A DNA stretch of 32,329 nucleotides, taken from positions 1 to 32,329 of the forward strand of contig NZ_JH413817.1 of NCBI RefSeq assembly GCF_000162755.2, read 5' to 3'. Each line of letters starts with the position of its first letter. Position 1 is the first letter of the stretch. Positions 8,601 through 19,235 of this stretch are shown piece by piece. The notes beneath the pieces are model-generated. The model made no database searches. It was not told the DNA's origin and worked only from the letters and a program-made list of their open reading frames with translations. The position numbers and the translations under genes are program-made. The DNA comes from Legionella drancourtii LLAP12 (GTDB lineage: Bacteria; Pseudomonadota; Gammaproteobacteria; Legionellales; Legionellaceae).

Positions 8601-9593
8601 ATGGCAAATAAACGAGTTAGAGTCGCCGTTACCGGTGCTGCAGGACAAATTGGTTATGCTTTATTATTCCGCATCGCTTCTGGACAAATGTTTGGTCCAA
8701 ACGTTGATGTGGAATTAAATTTACTGGAGCTTGAGCCCGCTCTTCCTGCGTTGGAAGGGGTTGCTATGGAACTGGACGATTGTGCGTTCCCATTATTAAA
8801 ACGTATCGTATGTACTGCTGATTTAAATAAGGCAATGGACGGTGTGAATTGGGCTGTGTTAGTAGGCTCCGTCCCTCGTAAACAAGGTATGGAGCGTTCC
8901 GATTTATTAAAAATCAATGGTGGAATATTCACCAAGCAAGGCATGGCAATTAATGATAATGCCAGTGATGATGTGCGGGTGTTTGTCGTAGGCAATCCGT
9001 GCAATACAAATTGTTTAATCGCCATGCATCAAGCAAAAGACATTCCTAATGACCGCTTCTTCGCCATGACTACCTTGGATGAATTAAGAGCGCGTACGCA
9101 ATTGGCGCAAAAAGCAGGCGTTGATATTACTGCCGTAAGTCAAATGACCATATGGGGTAACCATTCTGCAACCCAATACCCTGATTTTTATAATGCCAAG
9201 ATTAATGGTATTTCTGCTGCTCAAGTAATCAATGATGAAGCATGGTTGAAAGATACGTTTATCTCTACTGTACAACAACGTGGCGCTGCAATCATTAAAG
9301 CAAGGGGACTTTCTTCAGCTGCCTCTGCTGCTAATGCGGCGATTACTGGGGTGCATCATTTAGTGACGGATACTCCTGCTGGTGAGTCGTTCTCTATGTG
9401 TTGTCATTCTGATGGTGAGTATGGTGTGGATAAAGGCTTAATTTTCTCATTTCCTTGTCGTCGCGAAAACGGTGAGTTTAAAGTGATTGAAGGTTTAACC
9501 ATGAATGACTTCGGTCAAGAAATGTTTAATAAAACCCTAAATGAATTAAGACAAGAGCGGGATGCGGTTAAGGAATTAGGATTATTGGATTAA
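8601..9593 (+). CDS. mdh: Malate dehydrogenase
   Basis: NAD-dependent malate dehydrogenase interconverts malate and oxaloacetate in the TCA cycle. It is 330 residues with the dinucleotide-binding GAAGQIG at 12-18, the substrate loop [13 protein letters not shown] and the catalytic histidine in [12 protein letters not shown]. This is the longer cytosolic-type MDH family rather than the enteric 312-residue type. AAGGGG stands 8 bases before the ATG. It lies directly beside the MavF-position gene, as in L. pneumophila by recall. Confidence 0.97.
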   Translation: MANKRVRVAVTGAAGQIGYALLFRIASGQMFGPNVDVELNLLELEPALPALEGVAMELDDCAFPLLKRIVCTADLNKAMDGVNWAVLVGSVPRKQGMERSDLLKINGGIFTKQGMAINDNASDDVRVFVVGNPCNTNCLIAMHQAKDIPNDRFFAMTTLDELRARTQLAQKAGVDITAVSQMTIWGNHSATQYPDFYNAKINGISAAQVINDEAWLKDTFISTVQQRGAAIIKARGLSSAASAANAAITGVHHLVTDTPAGESFSMCCHSDGEYGVDKGLIFSFPCRRENGEFKVIEGLTMNDFGQEMFNKTLNELRQERDAVKELGLLD

Positions 9594-9600
9594 CTTGTAA

Positions 9601-10458
9601 TTATAATGTTGGTTTTAACCCTCCATCTTCGTGCGAAGAAGGAGGGGTTGCCGCTGCTAACACATGCCCTTGCTCTGCTTCTCCATTTTGATATATTTGC
9701 AAAAGCTCGGAACTATCGAGAATAAATTTTGCTTCCGCATTTCGTAATAAGGTTGATACTGAGCGGCCGTTGGATAATATTTCATTGAGTTTATCAACTA
9801 ATTTCGCTGCTTGAGCTGTAGGATTAGCATTGTTTTGCACAAAGTGAGGAATATGTTTGATGATGGCTTCAGCCAATTGTTGATCGGTTAAATAAAGCAC
9901 TAAGCGTGTATGAGCAATGTGAGCAAAGTTGTTATCGGATTCCATAATAAGTCGAAATAAGAACTCTGGATCTTTTTTCAAATGCGCACTTAATTTTTGA
10001 CTGAAGCCAAAATGGTCTCTGTATTCTAGCAGTAAACTAATTTGTGTATTGGCATTATGGCGTGTGCTTGTTTTTCCTGCTTTTGCCACCAGCCAGGGTA
10101 AGAGGCCTAGTTCTTTGCGGGTATCATTGAATTGGAATTTTGGTGATAGATTCGAATGAGATAAATAGTTGTCCCAATTGGTAAGTGGTAAATTAAGCGT
10201 TTTAGCTAAAGAATCAATGGATGTTTTAATGGCATTAAAATTGATATGTCCTTTTTCAATATATTTTTCAATACGCGGTAAAGTCGCTCTTATTCCCTTA
10301 AGCAGTTCAATAAAACTTCGTTTATTATTGGGCTGAAAATTGTCTAGAGAGAGCTTTAATTGCTGAATTTCAGGATAAATATACTTGCCACTTCTCATTG
10401 CTTCCAAATGAAAAACAGATTGCAAGGCGTCTTTTAGTGCAGAAAAAGGGTCATTCAT
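9601..10458 (-). CDS. MavF-position protein, putative Dot/Icm effector
   Basis: A mostly helical soluble protein of 285 residues with no signal peptide or membrane segment and no motif I can assign. It lies convergent with mdh, 7 bases after it. In L. pneumophila, by recall, the gene beside mdh (lpg2352) is mavF (lpg2351), a translocated Dot/Icm substrate of unknown function. The homology is inferred from position, not from alignment. The C-terminus is polar, with GEAEQGH and SSHEDGG in the last 25 residues, fitting the acidic/polar tail of many Dot/Icm substrates. The chosen ATG has GGGG 8 bases upstream. A longer form from 10512 (303 aa) lacks a ribosome-binding site but adds plausible sequence. 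Confidence 0.6.
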   Translation of the reverse strand: MNDPFSALKDALQSVFHLEAMRSGKYIYPEIQQLKLSLDNFQPNNKRSFIELLKGIRATLPRIEKYIEKGHINFNAIKTSIDSLAKTLNLPLTNWDNYLSHSNLSPKFQFNDTRKELGLLPWLVAKAGKTSTRHNANTQISLLLEYRDHFGFSQKLSAHLKKDPEFLFRLIMESDNNFAHIAHTRLVLYLTDQQLAEAIIKHIPHFVQNNANPTAQAAKLVDKLNEILSNGRSVSTLLRNAEAKFILDSSELLQIYQNGEAEQGHVLAAATPPSSHEDGGLKPTL

Positions 10459-10572
10459 AAAATCATCCCCATATAAGCCCTCTTTATAAGCATAGTTAAT
10501 TAAAGCACGCATGGCAATATTTGTACAGTTTGTTCATTAAATTTTTTTGCGAAATTGAATTCAATAGGGTGG

Positions 10573-10601
10573 TTGCCTGGCGTGGATTCTGTTACTATGT
10601 A
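10573..10601 (+). promoter_or_regulatory. Possible promoter of the EamA transporter gene
   Basis: TTGCCT (10573-10578) and TATGTA (10596-10601) are 17 bases apart, 27 bases before the chosen ATG. The match is only moderate. Confidence 0.35.
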
Positions 10602-10628
10602 GTACATTTTTTTTACACATGGTATGAA

Positions 10629-11519
10629 ATGATGCAGTCTTTCAAAGTGAGTATCGTCGTTATTGTTGCCATCGTTTTATGGGCTTCGGCTTTTGTTGGT
10701 ATTCGCATAGGTTTAACCGGATACTCACCTGGTGGTCTTGCGCTCTTGCGTTTTCTCGTTGCTTCATTGTTTATGGCGCTTATTTATTATGGCCACGGCA
10801 TTAAGAAGCCAATTCCCTGGAAGGATCGTATTCAATTATTAATCGCAGGGATGGCGGGGATCGGTATTTATAATATTTGTTTAAATTATGGGGAGTTGAG
10901 TGTTTCAGCGGGTATTGCTAGTTTCATTATTGGTTTAATGCCCGTGCTAACTGTACTCTTATCACTCATTTTTTTGCAGGAAAAGTTAAGTCGTGGTGTG
11001 TGGCTGGGTATTTTAATCAGTGTTTTGGGTTTGGTTTTGCTCGCTATTGGTGAAAATTCAGAACCGGGCATGCAACAAGGTATTCTGGCAATTCTTGTTT
11101 CAGCATTGATGGGAGCTATTTTAACTATTATTCAAAAGCAATTTGCCAGTGTATATCATCCAGTAGCGATTATTTCTTGGGTAATGTGGGGTGGGACTTT
11201 ACTACTATTGATGTTTGCGCCGGCATTAATACAAGAAATTCAAACGGCTGACTTGCAGACAACTTTGGCTGTAGTTTATATGGGGATTTTTCCCGCGGCA
11301 ATTGCTTATTTAGCGTGGGGTTATGCGCTTAAATACCTGTCGGCGTCTAATGCTTCGGTGACCTTATATGCTTTGCCTATTGTATCCACCTTCTTGGGTT
11401 TTATCTTATTGAACGAGCAGCCTTCATTGATTTCTTTGCTGGGCAGTGGCATTACTTTATTTGGCGCATTTATTGCAAATCGTTTTCAAATTCGTCCGAC
11501 GACGGCCGTTTCGGAATAG
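10629..11519 (+). CDS. EamA/DMT-family transporter
   Basis: An inner-membrane drug/metabolite transporter of the EamA (RhaT) family with about ten hydrophobic helices in two homologous halves. The first half starts VAIVLWASAFVGIRIGLTGYSP and has LALLRFLVASLF; the second contains GIFPAAIAYLAWGYALKYLSAS and ends with a typical LGSGITLFGAFIANR helix. The substrate cannot be predicted. It is 296 residues from MMQSFKVSIV. An upstream in-frame ATG at 10521 would add 36 residues that are not family-like. No strong ribosome-binding site is visible. It is divergent from the MavF-position gene. Confidence 0.88.
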   Translation: MMQSFKVSIVVIVAIVLWASAFVGIRIGLTGYSPGGLALLRFLVASLFMALIYYGHGIKKPIPWKDRIQLLIAGMAGIGIYNICLNYGELSVSAGIASFIIGLMPVLTVLLSLIFLQEKLSRGVWLGILISVLGLVLLAIGENSEPGMQQGILAILVSALMGAILTIIQKQFASVYHPVAIISWVMWGGTLLLLMFAPALIQEIQTADLQTTLAVVYMGIFPAAIAYLAWGYALKYLSASNASVTLYALPIVSTFLGFILLNEQPSLISLLGSGITLFGAFIANRFQIRPTTAVSE

Positions 11520-11555
11520 TAATTTTTTGTGAGGATGTCCTAACCTCTAGGATAA

Positions 11556-13652
<2,097 letters not shown>

Positions 13653-13689
13653 CGTCAGTTTCGGATAAGAAATTGAGTAAAAACTTACT

Positions 13690-13711
13690 TTTCCTCGATC
13701 CGTTCGGGCGG
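13690..13711. repeat. Copy of a dispersed intergenic repeat
   Basis: The stretch TTCCTCGATCCGTTCGGGCG between fadH and the propeller gene matches, with about three differences, the reverse complement of 22776-22795 downstream of waaA. Both copies contain a CCGTTCGGGC-type core. The remaining gap (to 13819) has a small CCACG/CGTGG hairpin but no gene. Confidence 0.5.
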
Positions 13712-13819
13712 AGAACTATCTATGAATTAGCTTTGGGGCCAGTGTAGGCTATGCGTGAACCTCGCTAGAGAGCCACGCGCCGTGGTTGTTAATCTCCTTG
13801 GCGCGCAATAAATACAGTG

Positions 13820-15283
13820 TTACTCAGCAGCGTATCCTGAAACCGTGCTGTCATTGTAATTGATTACATAGACAAAATTACCATTCGGAGTTACCACAAC
13901 CGCCGTGGGGCCATCTCCTGTGGCAAAGGGGCTATTCGCCGTCACGGTTAATGCACCTGTTCCTGCATCAATACTATCTGAGCCGACGGTATTATCCTGA
14001 TAATGGGTCGCATAGGCAAATAGGTTGTCTGGATCGATTGCAATACCATCCGCTCCTGTGATGATTGGTACTGGGCTCACATCCGTTAAGGCACCGGAGC
14101 CTGTGTCAATCGCATATATCCAAATAGAGTCATCATATTGATAGCCAGGACCATTATTCGCGGCTACGTAGACAAACAGCCCGTTGGGGCTTACGATAAT
14201 GCGTGTCGGGTATGTTCCTGTGGCAAAGGGGCTACCGGCAATTGGGGTCAGAAGGCCTGTAGTTGCATCGATGGTGAATGCTGAAATGGTATAACCATTA
14301 CGATTTACTGCATAGACAAACTCATTATTTGGACTTACTGCTATCCCATCAGGCTGTGATCCTACTGCAAAGTGACCTACATCGGTTAAGACACCTGTCG
14401 TCGCATTAAGCGTATAGGCATAAATATTATTGCCATTGGCATTAGTTACATAGACAAACTTGCCATTGGGACTGATGGCTATAGCACTAGGGCCGCTTCC
14501 TGCAGCAAAAGTGTTAAACTGACTCAAGGCACCGGTGCTTTGATTGATGTTGTACGCCGTAATATCACTACTTCCGGAGTTAGCCACATAGACACGCAGA
14601 CCATCTGGACTTACTGCAATTGCAGTAGGATAACTTCCTGCAGCAAACGGGCTGCCAGCAATAGTCGTTAAGACCCCAGTACTGGCATTAATCAGATACC
14701 CTGTAACCGTGCCATTAGAATCAGTCACATAGAGAAATTGGCTATTGGGACTGACTGCCATATCACTGGGGTGAAGTCCCGTAGCAAAGGGGCTTGCAGG
14801 AACCGGGATTAGGTTACCGGTTTTAGGGCATTGGATGGCATTGATATCAAAAAAAGTAGCATTGGTATTACTTCCTTTTACGGAAACGTTAGGTACTAAG
14901 AATGCGGTGGAAGTATTCGTGATAAACGAGATAGAGCAATTGGCACCAGGAGATAGAGACGTGGGGCAACCATTATTTTGCACCACAAAGTTCAGAAAGT
15001 TAGAATCGGCAGACGCTGCGGTTATATTTTTTGCGCTAATTTTAGAATTATGGGTAATAGTAACTGTTCCCGGGGGATTTAGGCAGCTCGTTGTACCAAT
15101 TCGTATCGTACAGTTTTGGAATGCGCTGGAGCAGATGCCGGAAGACTGTCCCTTTGCATTTACTACCAATTCTACTTCATTAGCCGAAGCTCCTTTTTTT
15201 TGTAGTAGAGATATGGCTTCATCACTTGCCATAATCGGCGTGGAAAATAATAACAACAAACTCAGTACCACCCTATTGCTCAT
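13820..15283 (-). CDS. Secreted seven-bladed YVTN beta-propeller protein
   Basis: A 487-residue protein with an N-terminal signal peptide (SNRVVLSLLLLFSTPIMA, cleavage near residue 19). A cysteine-containing Ig-like or choice-of-anchor type region follows at about 45-155 (VTITHNSKISAKNIT, CPTSLSPGANCSISF). Seven YVTN repeats fill about 158-487, each with a GxxPxxIAVSPNGxFVYVTN core and a TGxLT turn, which is a full propeller. No lactonase active-site residues can be claimed. Its role is unknown; repeats of this kind often bind ligands or partners at the surface. The codons look more GC-rich than those of its neighbours and the flanking genes are not functionally related, so it may be a local acquisition. 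Confidence 0.85.
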   Translation of the reverse strand: MSNRVVLSLLLLFSTPIMASDEAISLLQKKGASANEVELVVNAKGQSSGICSSAFQNCTIRIGTTSCLNPPGTVTITHNSKISAKNITAASADSNFLNFVVQNNGCPTSLSPGANCSISFITNTSTAFLVPNVSVKGSNTNATFFDINAIQCPKTGNLIPVPASPFATGLHPSDMAVSPNSQFLYVTDSNGTVTGYLINASTGVLTTIAGSPFAAGSYPTAIAVSPDGLRVYVANSGSSDITAYNINQSTGALSQFNTFAAGSGPSAIAISPNGKFVYVTNANGNNIYAYTLNATTGVLTDVGHFAVGSQPDGIAVSPNNEFVYAVNRNGYTISAFTIDATTGLLTPIAGSPFATGTYPTRIIVSPNGLFVYVAANNGPGYQYDDSIWIYAIDTGSGALTDVSPVPIITGADGIAIDPDNLFAYATHYQDNTVGSDSIDAGTGALTVTANSPFATGDGPTAVVVTPNGNFVYVINYNDSTVSGYAAE

Positions 15284-15652
15284 AATAAAAATCCTTTATT
15301 TAATATTATCGATAATCAAGCTGACTGTACCAAAAGAATTGAATAAAAACAAAATCTAAATCGGAACACGTTGTGTTAAATGAGTGGGGTATGGAAAATA
15401 GTTTTGCTCTCATCCGCATGGATGCTAGGGCATTAATGAATATTCGTATATACTTCAGTCCAAGGTTTAATCGCCAGCCTGTATAAACATTATTTTTTTC
15501 ATTTATCTACTCATTAACAAGGTACAACTGCAACTTTTTGATTGTTATCTTTTTTAGAAAAAAACAAGCTTACTAATCGTGCTGATTTTGTGTTTTTTAT
15601 AACCATAATTTAAATTATATCTAACAAAGATAGTGCATAATTCTGTTTATTT
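15284..15652. other. AT-rich intergenic region between divergent genes
   Basis: About 370 bases between the propeller and helicase genes. It holds the upstream regions of both, with long A and T runs. I find no credible small gene or RNA in it. Confidence 0.5.
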
Positions 15653-15664
15653 TGTTATTATACT
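15653..15664 (+). promoter_or_regulatory. Likely promoter of the DEAD-box helicase
   Basis: TGTTATTATACT contains an extended -10 (TGT-TATTAT, 15653-15661) overlapping a second -10 match TATACT (15659-15664). Transcripts would carry a leader of about 50-60 bases with a TAACC/GGTTA stem (15678-15699). AGGA precedes the ATG. Confidence 0.45.
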
Positions 15665-15722
15665 GAGCAAATTTTAGATAACCCAGCCTTTATAGGTTAC
15701 GCTTTACACGATTAGGAACTTT

Positions 15723-17477
15723 ATGACTCAAGAAATAACAAACTTTGCCTCCTTTAATTTTTCAGATGCGATTAATCAAGCATTGGAGGACATGAAGTTT
15801 ACTACCCCATCACCGATTCAAACACAAACTATTCCTTTATTTTTAGAAGGGAGAGATGCGATTGCTTTGGCGCAAACAGGTACCGGTAAAACAGCCGCAT
15901 TTGCTTTACCGATTTTGCAAAAAATAACACCGAACGGGCAAGGCACTCAGGCGTTAATTTTAGCACCTACTCGTGAGCTAGCCATCCAGGTTGCAGAACA
16001 ATTTGAATTATTAAGTGCCAGACAACATGGGACTAAAGTTGCTACTTTATGTGGCGGACAAGAATATGGTCGTCAGTTAAAGCAATTACGTGCAGGTGCA
16101 CAAATTGTTGTTGGTACACCAGGCCGTATTCTGGATCATATTGAGAAAGGCACCTTGCAATTAAGTAATCTGCGAACCTTTATTCTTGATGAAGCCGATG
16201 AAATGTTACGTATGGGCTTTATTGAAGACATCGAAACCATTATGGCAAAATTGCCTGAACAAAAACAAATAGGCTTGTTTTCAGCAACCATGCCGCATCG
16301 TATTCGCCAAATTGCCAATACTTATTTGAATAATCCAGCATCTATTGAAATTCGTTCAGAAACTGCAACGGTAAAAAGTATTGAGCAACGTTTCTTATTT
16401 GCTTCAGGTCACCAAAAGCCTGATGCATTAGTGCGTGTATTAGCAGTAGAAGAATATCAGGGTGTTATTGTCTTTGTACGTACCAAGAGCAGCACTGAAG
16501 AAGTTGCTGAGTTGTTGCAACAGCAAGGTTTGCGGGCGATGGCAATCCATGGTGACATTACACAAGCCTTGCGTGAACGTATTATTGCCCAGTTTAGACA
16601 AGGTGCGATTGATATTTTAGTTGCCACGGATGTTGCTGCACGCGGATTGGATGTTGAGCGTGTTACCCACGTAATTAACTACGATTTACCTCATGATAAT
16701 GAAACTTACGTCCATCGTATTGGTCGAACTGGGAGAGCAGGACGTTCTGGTGTTGCAATATTGTTTGTAACTCCCAAAGAATCACGTTTAATTAGCAGCG
16801 TTGAGCGACATACACGTCAGCGAATAACTAAGGTAAACGTGCCTAATGATCACATGATTCAAGTAGCAAGACAGCAACGTTTTATGGCAAATATTACCGC
16901 GCGTCTAGAACATGAAAATATTCACTCATATCGAAAAATTGTTGAAGAGTATATTAAAGAACATGAGGTTTCAGCGGTGGATGTTGCTGCAACTTTAGCT
17001 TTATTATTGCACAAAGACATGCCGTGGCAGCAAAAAGAGCATACATTGCCTAAACCCGCACGCCCTGAAAGAGAAGGGCGCACTGATTGCGGTTCTAAAT
17101 TTGAGCGTTCGTCTTCGCGTTCAGATGAGCGCCGAAGTTTTGGTGATAAAAAAGGCTTTGGTGAACGTAAGAGCTTTGGCGATGATCGCAAGAATTTTGG
17201 TGATGATCGTAAGAAATTTAATGGTGAGTCGTCAGAACAGGACTTATTCCGTATCGATGTGGGTAAAGTCCATGGTGTGAAACCTGGTAATATCGTTGGC
17301 GCAATTGCTAATGAAGCCGGTTTACAAAGCCGTCATATTACAGGTCTGAAAATCCATGATGATCATTCTACCGTGCGTTTGCCTAAGGGAATGTCTCAAG
17401 AAGTAATTAGTGATTTAACTAAGGCTTGGGTTTGTGGCCGTCAGTTGAATCTTACTTTAGTTGGTAGTGGCGCTTAA
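15723..17477 (+). CDS. deaD: DEAD-box ATP-dependent RNA helicase, DeaD/CsdA type
   Basis: An RNA helicase expected to unwind structured RNA in ribosome assembly and cold adaptation. It is 584 residues. The Q motif (FTTPSPIQTQTIP) is followed by Walker A AQTGTGKT (50-57), PTRELA, DEAD at 156-159, SAT at 187-189 and the motif VI HRIGRTGRAGR. The C-terminal region after about 505 is a DbpA/CsdA-type RNA-binding domain (IDVGKVHGVKPGNIVGAI, HSTVRLPKGM). Between them lies a charged linker with short repeats of the type SFGDxxK/NFGDDRK (about 465-500), resembling disordered tails of other helicases. The C-terminal domain distinguishes it from RhlE and RhlB. Confidence 0.92.
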   Translation: MTQEITNFASFNFSDAINQALEDMKFTTPSPIQTQTIPLFLEGRDAIALAQTGTGKTAAFALPILQKITPNGQGTQALILAPTRELAIQVAEQFELLSARQHGTKVATLCGGQEYGRQLKQLRAGAQIVVGTPGRILDHIEKGTLQLSNLRTFILDEADEMLRMGFIEDIETIMAKLPEQKQIGLFSATMPHRIRQIANTYLNNPASIEIRSETATVKSIEQRFLFASGHQKPDALVRVLAVEEYQGVIVFVRTKSSTEEVAELLQQQGLRAMAIHGDITQALRERIIAQFRQGAIDILVATDVAARGLDVERVTHVINYDLPHDNETYVHRIGRTGRAGRSGVAILFVTPKESRLISSVERHTRQRITKVNVPNDHMIQVARQQRFMANITARLEHENIHSYRKIVEEYIKEHEVSAVDVAATLALLLHKDMPWQQKEHTLPKPARPEREGRTDCGSKFERSSSRSDERRSFGDKKGFGERKSFGDDRKNFGDDRKKFNGESSEQDLFRIDVGKVHGVKPGNIVGAIANEAGLQSRHITGLKIHDDHSTVRLPKGMSQEVISDLTKAWVCGRQLNLTLVGSGA

Positions 17478-17511
17478 GTTTTTCCCGCCACAAAATTACT
17501 ATCCTCAATAG

Positions 17512-17531
17512 GCTGGGCTGTAAAGCCCAGC
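17512..17531. terminator. Hairpin between the convergent helicase and MavE-like genes
   Basis: GCTGGGCT and AGCCCAGC form a perfect 8-bp stem with a GTAA loop, 35 bases after the helicase stop codon and 18 bases from the stop of the gene on the other strand. There is no clear T run. It probably ends or stabilises transcripts, and its core is like the other GGG/CCC intergenic hairpins here. Confidence 0.5.
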
Positions 17532-17549
17532 GTCCAATCGAAGATCAAA

Positions 17550-18062
17550 CTATTTACTACTGCTTAGATAAATCGCTGCAGCCACTGATGCAGTTGCGAG
17601 CAGGCTTGCCGCGAAGAAAAAACTATGCGGATTTGTTTTTTCTACCGCATTAGAATTCACGAGTTTTTCATTTTCGTGGTCAAAATCAAATCCTGCTGCA
17701 ATCCTTTCTATAATTGAAGAAATTCTCTGCCCTGCTTGTGTTTCTTTAGTAATACCTGGGATGTACATTTGTTCGAATAGTATTTTAGCAGCATTAATTT
17801 GTTCATTACTTATGGTCGAATTTTGCTTGTAGAATGATATGATTCGGAAAATCATCTCAGAATAGGCCGCACTAAATTGTCGTAATTCATGATGACTCCA
17901 ATACAAGGCATTTGGTATTTTGGTTCGAAGTTCATAACGTGGATTTTTATCATCATTTTGCGTAAATGCGTTGATCGCTTCTGTTAATTCCCTTTCATCC
18001 GCTAGGATATGACTTAGCGTTGCTAAACATTTTGTTATAAACTCACATTCAAATTGTGTCAT
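17550..18062 (-). CDS. mavE: MavE-like putative Dot/Icm effector with NPxY motif
   Basis: A small protein (170 aa) with a helical body, an NPRY tetrapeptide at residues 40-43 and one strongly hydrophobic C-terminal helix (about 147-166, FFFAASLLATASVAAAIYL). L. pneumophila MavE (lpg2344, adjacent to plaA lpg2343) is a translocated effector. By recall it has a eukaryotic-type NPxY motif and a C-terminal membrane segment, so motif, anchor and position all agree. NPxY motifs are bound by PTB-domain host adaptors. The ATG is 5 bases after AAGGAGGT, an unusually strong site; an ATG 6 codons earlier is less likely. The gene has its own promoter and is divergent from plaA. The protein is short for the family, so the call is likely rather than proven. 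Confidence 0.75.
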   Translation of the reverse strand: MTQFECEFITKCLATLSHILADERELTEAINAFTQNDDKNPRYELRTKIPNALYWSHHELRQFSAAYSEMIFRIISFYKQNSTISNEQINAAKILFEQMYIPGITKETQAGQRISSIIERIAAGFDFDHENEKLVNSNAVEKTNPHSFFFAASLLATASVAAAIYLSSSK

Positions 18063-18088
18063 CAGGACCTCCTTGCCCAAAAATATTT

Positions 18089-18117
18089 ACTATAGAGATT
18101 TTCCCGCTTGGGAGCAA
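18089..18117 (-). promoter_or_regulatory. Promoter of the MavE-like gene
   Basis: TTGCTC (18112-18117) and TATAGT (18089-18094) on the minus strand are 17 bases apart, 26 bases upstream of the ATG. I see no clear PmrA or CpxR operator. Confidence 0.5.
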
Positions 18118-18207
18118 TAAAGAATGGTAATAGGGTATTTCTTTATGAGCCAAGATATGTTCTTATGTTGATGGTTCAGATGTTCAGCTCTAAATAATGT
18201 AAAAAAA

Positions 18208-18237
18208 TTGATTAAAAAGAGTATTTCGTAATATAAT
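18208..18237 (+). promoter_or_regulatory. Promoter of plaA
   Basis: TTGATT (18208-18213) and a perfect TATAAT (18232-18237) are separated by 18 bases, 49 bases before the plaA ATG. Confidence 0.6.
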
Positions 18238-18286
18238 AGCCGGTGTTTTTTTGTTTTTAAAACAATCAATTATAATAAGGGTTTTC

Positions 18287-19213
18287 ATGAGACTGTTAGC
18301 AGCTTTAGGTGCTTTTTTATTTTCTGGAATTGTTCTAGCAACGCCTCTCCATAATATAGTTGTCTTTGGTGATAGTCTTTCTGATAATGGCAATCTATAT
18401 GAATTTATGGATCATCAATTGCCTTCATCACCACCGTATTTTGAAGGTCGTTTTTCTAATGGCCCAGTTTGGATCGAGCGTTTGATTGCTTCTTATTTTC
18501 CCGATAGCCCCAAAGAGCATTTGCTTGATTATGCTTTTGGTGGTTCTGGTGTTTCCGATGAAGACAGTGATGATGATGTGTTATTTACTTTGCGACGAGA
18601 AATAACTAATTACCTCACTGCACATCACGATAAGGCAAGTGCGGACAGCCTTTTTGTGGTGTGGATCGGAGCAAATAATTATCTTGCTTTGCCTACTGAG
18701 ATTGAAAAAACGCTCCAAGAGGTAAATGATGGAATCACACATGGTTTGCAGCGTTTAGCAGATAAAGGTGCAAAGCATATTTTAGTGGTTAATCTACCTG
18801 ATTTAGGCAGTACACCTGCCGCAATTGAGTTTGATTCTATTGATACGATGACGTATTTTTCAAAAGTACATAATCATTCATTGAATGTAACTTTAGCTAA
18901 TTTAAAACAGGCATATCCAGATGTTGAATGGCTGCATTTCAATATGAATGAGGCGTTTGGCGAAGTAATAGCCAATCCATCGACTTATGGGTTTACCAAT
19001 ATTACAGGAACATGCGTTAGCTCGGTTGTTGATGACTTGACCAAACATTCGGTTCTACAAATGGTTGCTGCATCAAAATCTAAAATGCAACAGAATACTT
19101 GCGAGGGTTATTTATTCTTTGATTTAGTACATCCTACAGCTTACGCCCATGAAATTTTAGCAGATCGAGCTAAAAAAATGCTTGATGATGCAGGTGTTGA
19201 ATTAGCGGATTAA
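18287..19213 (+). CDS. plaA: Secreted GDSL lysophospholipase A, PlaA type
   Basis: PlaA hydrolyses lysophospholipids outside the cell and is exported by the Lsp type II system in L. pneumophila. There it limits toxic lysolipids and affects the Legionella-containing vacuole. The protein is 308 residues, essentially the L. pneumophila length. It has a signal peptide (RLLAALGAFLFSGIVLA), the nucleophile block VFGDSLSDNGN with Ser30, block III WIGANNY, and FFDLVHPT with Asp279 and His282. Cys243 and Cys272 frame the disulphide loop that the metalloprotease ProA processes to activate PlaA/PlaC-type enzymes. AAGGG precedes this ATG by 6 bases. It lies 22 bases upstream of an alpha/beta hydrolase gene, probably co-transcribed. 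Confidence 0.93.
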   Translation: MRLLAALGAFLFSGIVLATPLHNIVVFGDSLSDNGNLYEFMDHQLPSSPPYFEGRFSNGPVWIERLIASYFPDSPKEHLLDYAFGGSGVSDEDSDDDVLFTLRREITNYLTAHHDKASADSLFVVWIGANNYLALPTEIEKTLQEVNDGITHGLQRLADKGAKHILVVNLPDLGSTPAAIEFDSIDTMTYFSKVHNHSLNVTLANLKQAYPDVEWLHFNMNEAFGEVIANPSTYGFTNITGTCVSSVVDDLTKHSVLQMVAASKSKMQQNTCEGYLFFDLVHPTAYAHEILADRAKKMLDDAGVELAD

Positions 19214-19235
19214 AACAGGAACAGTTTAGAACGAT

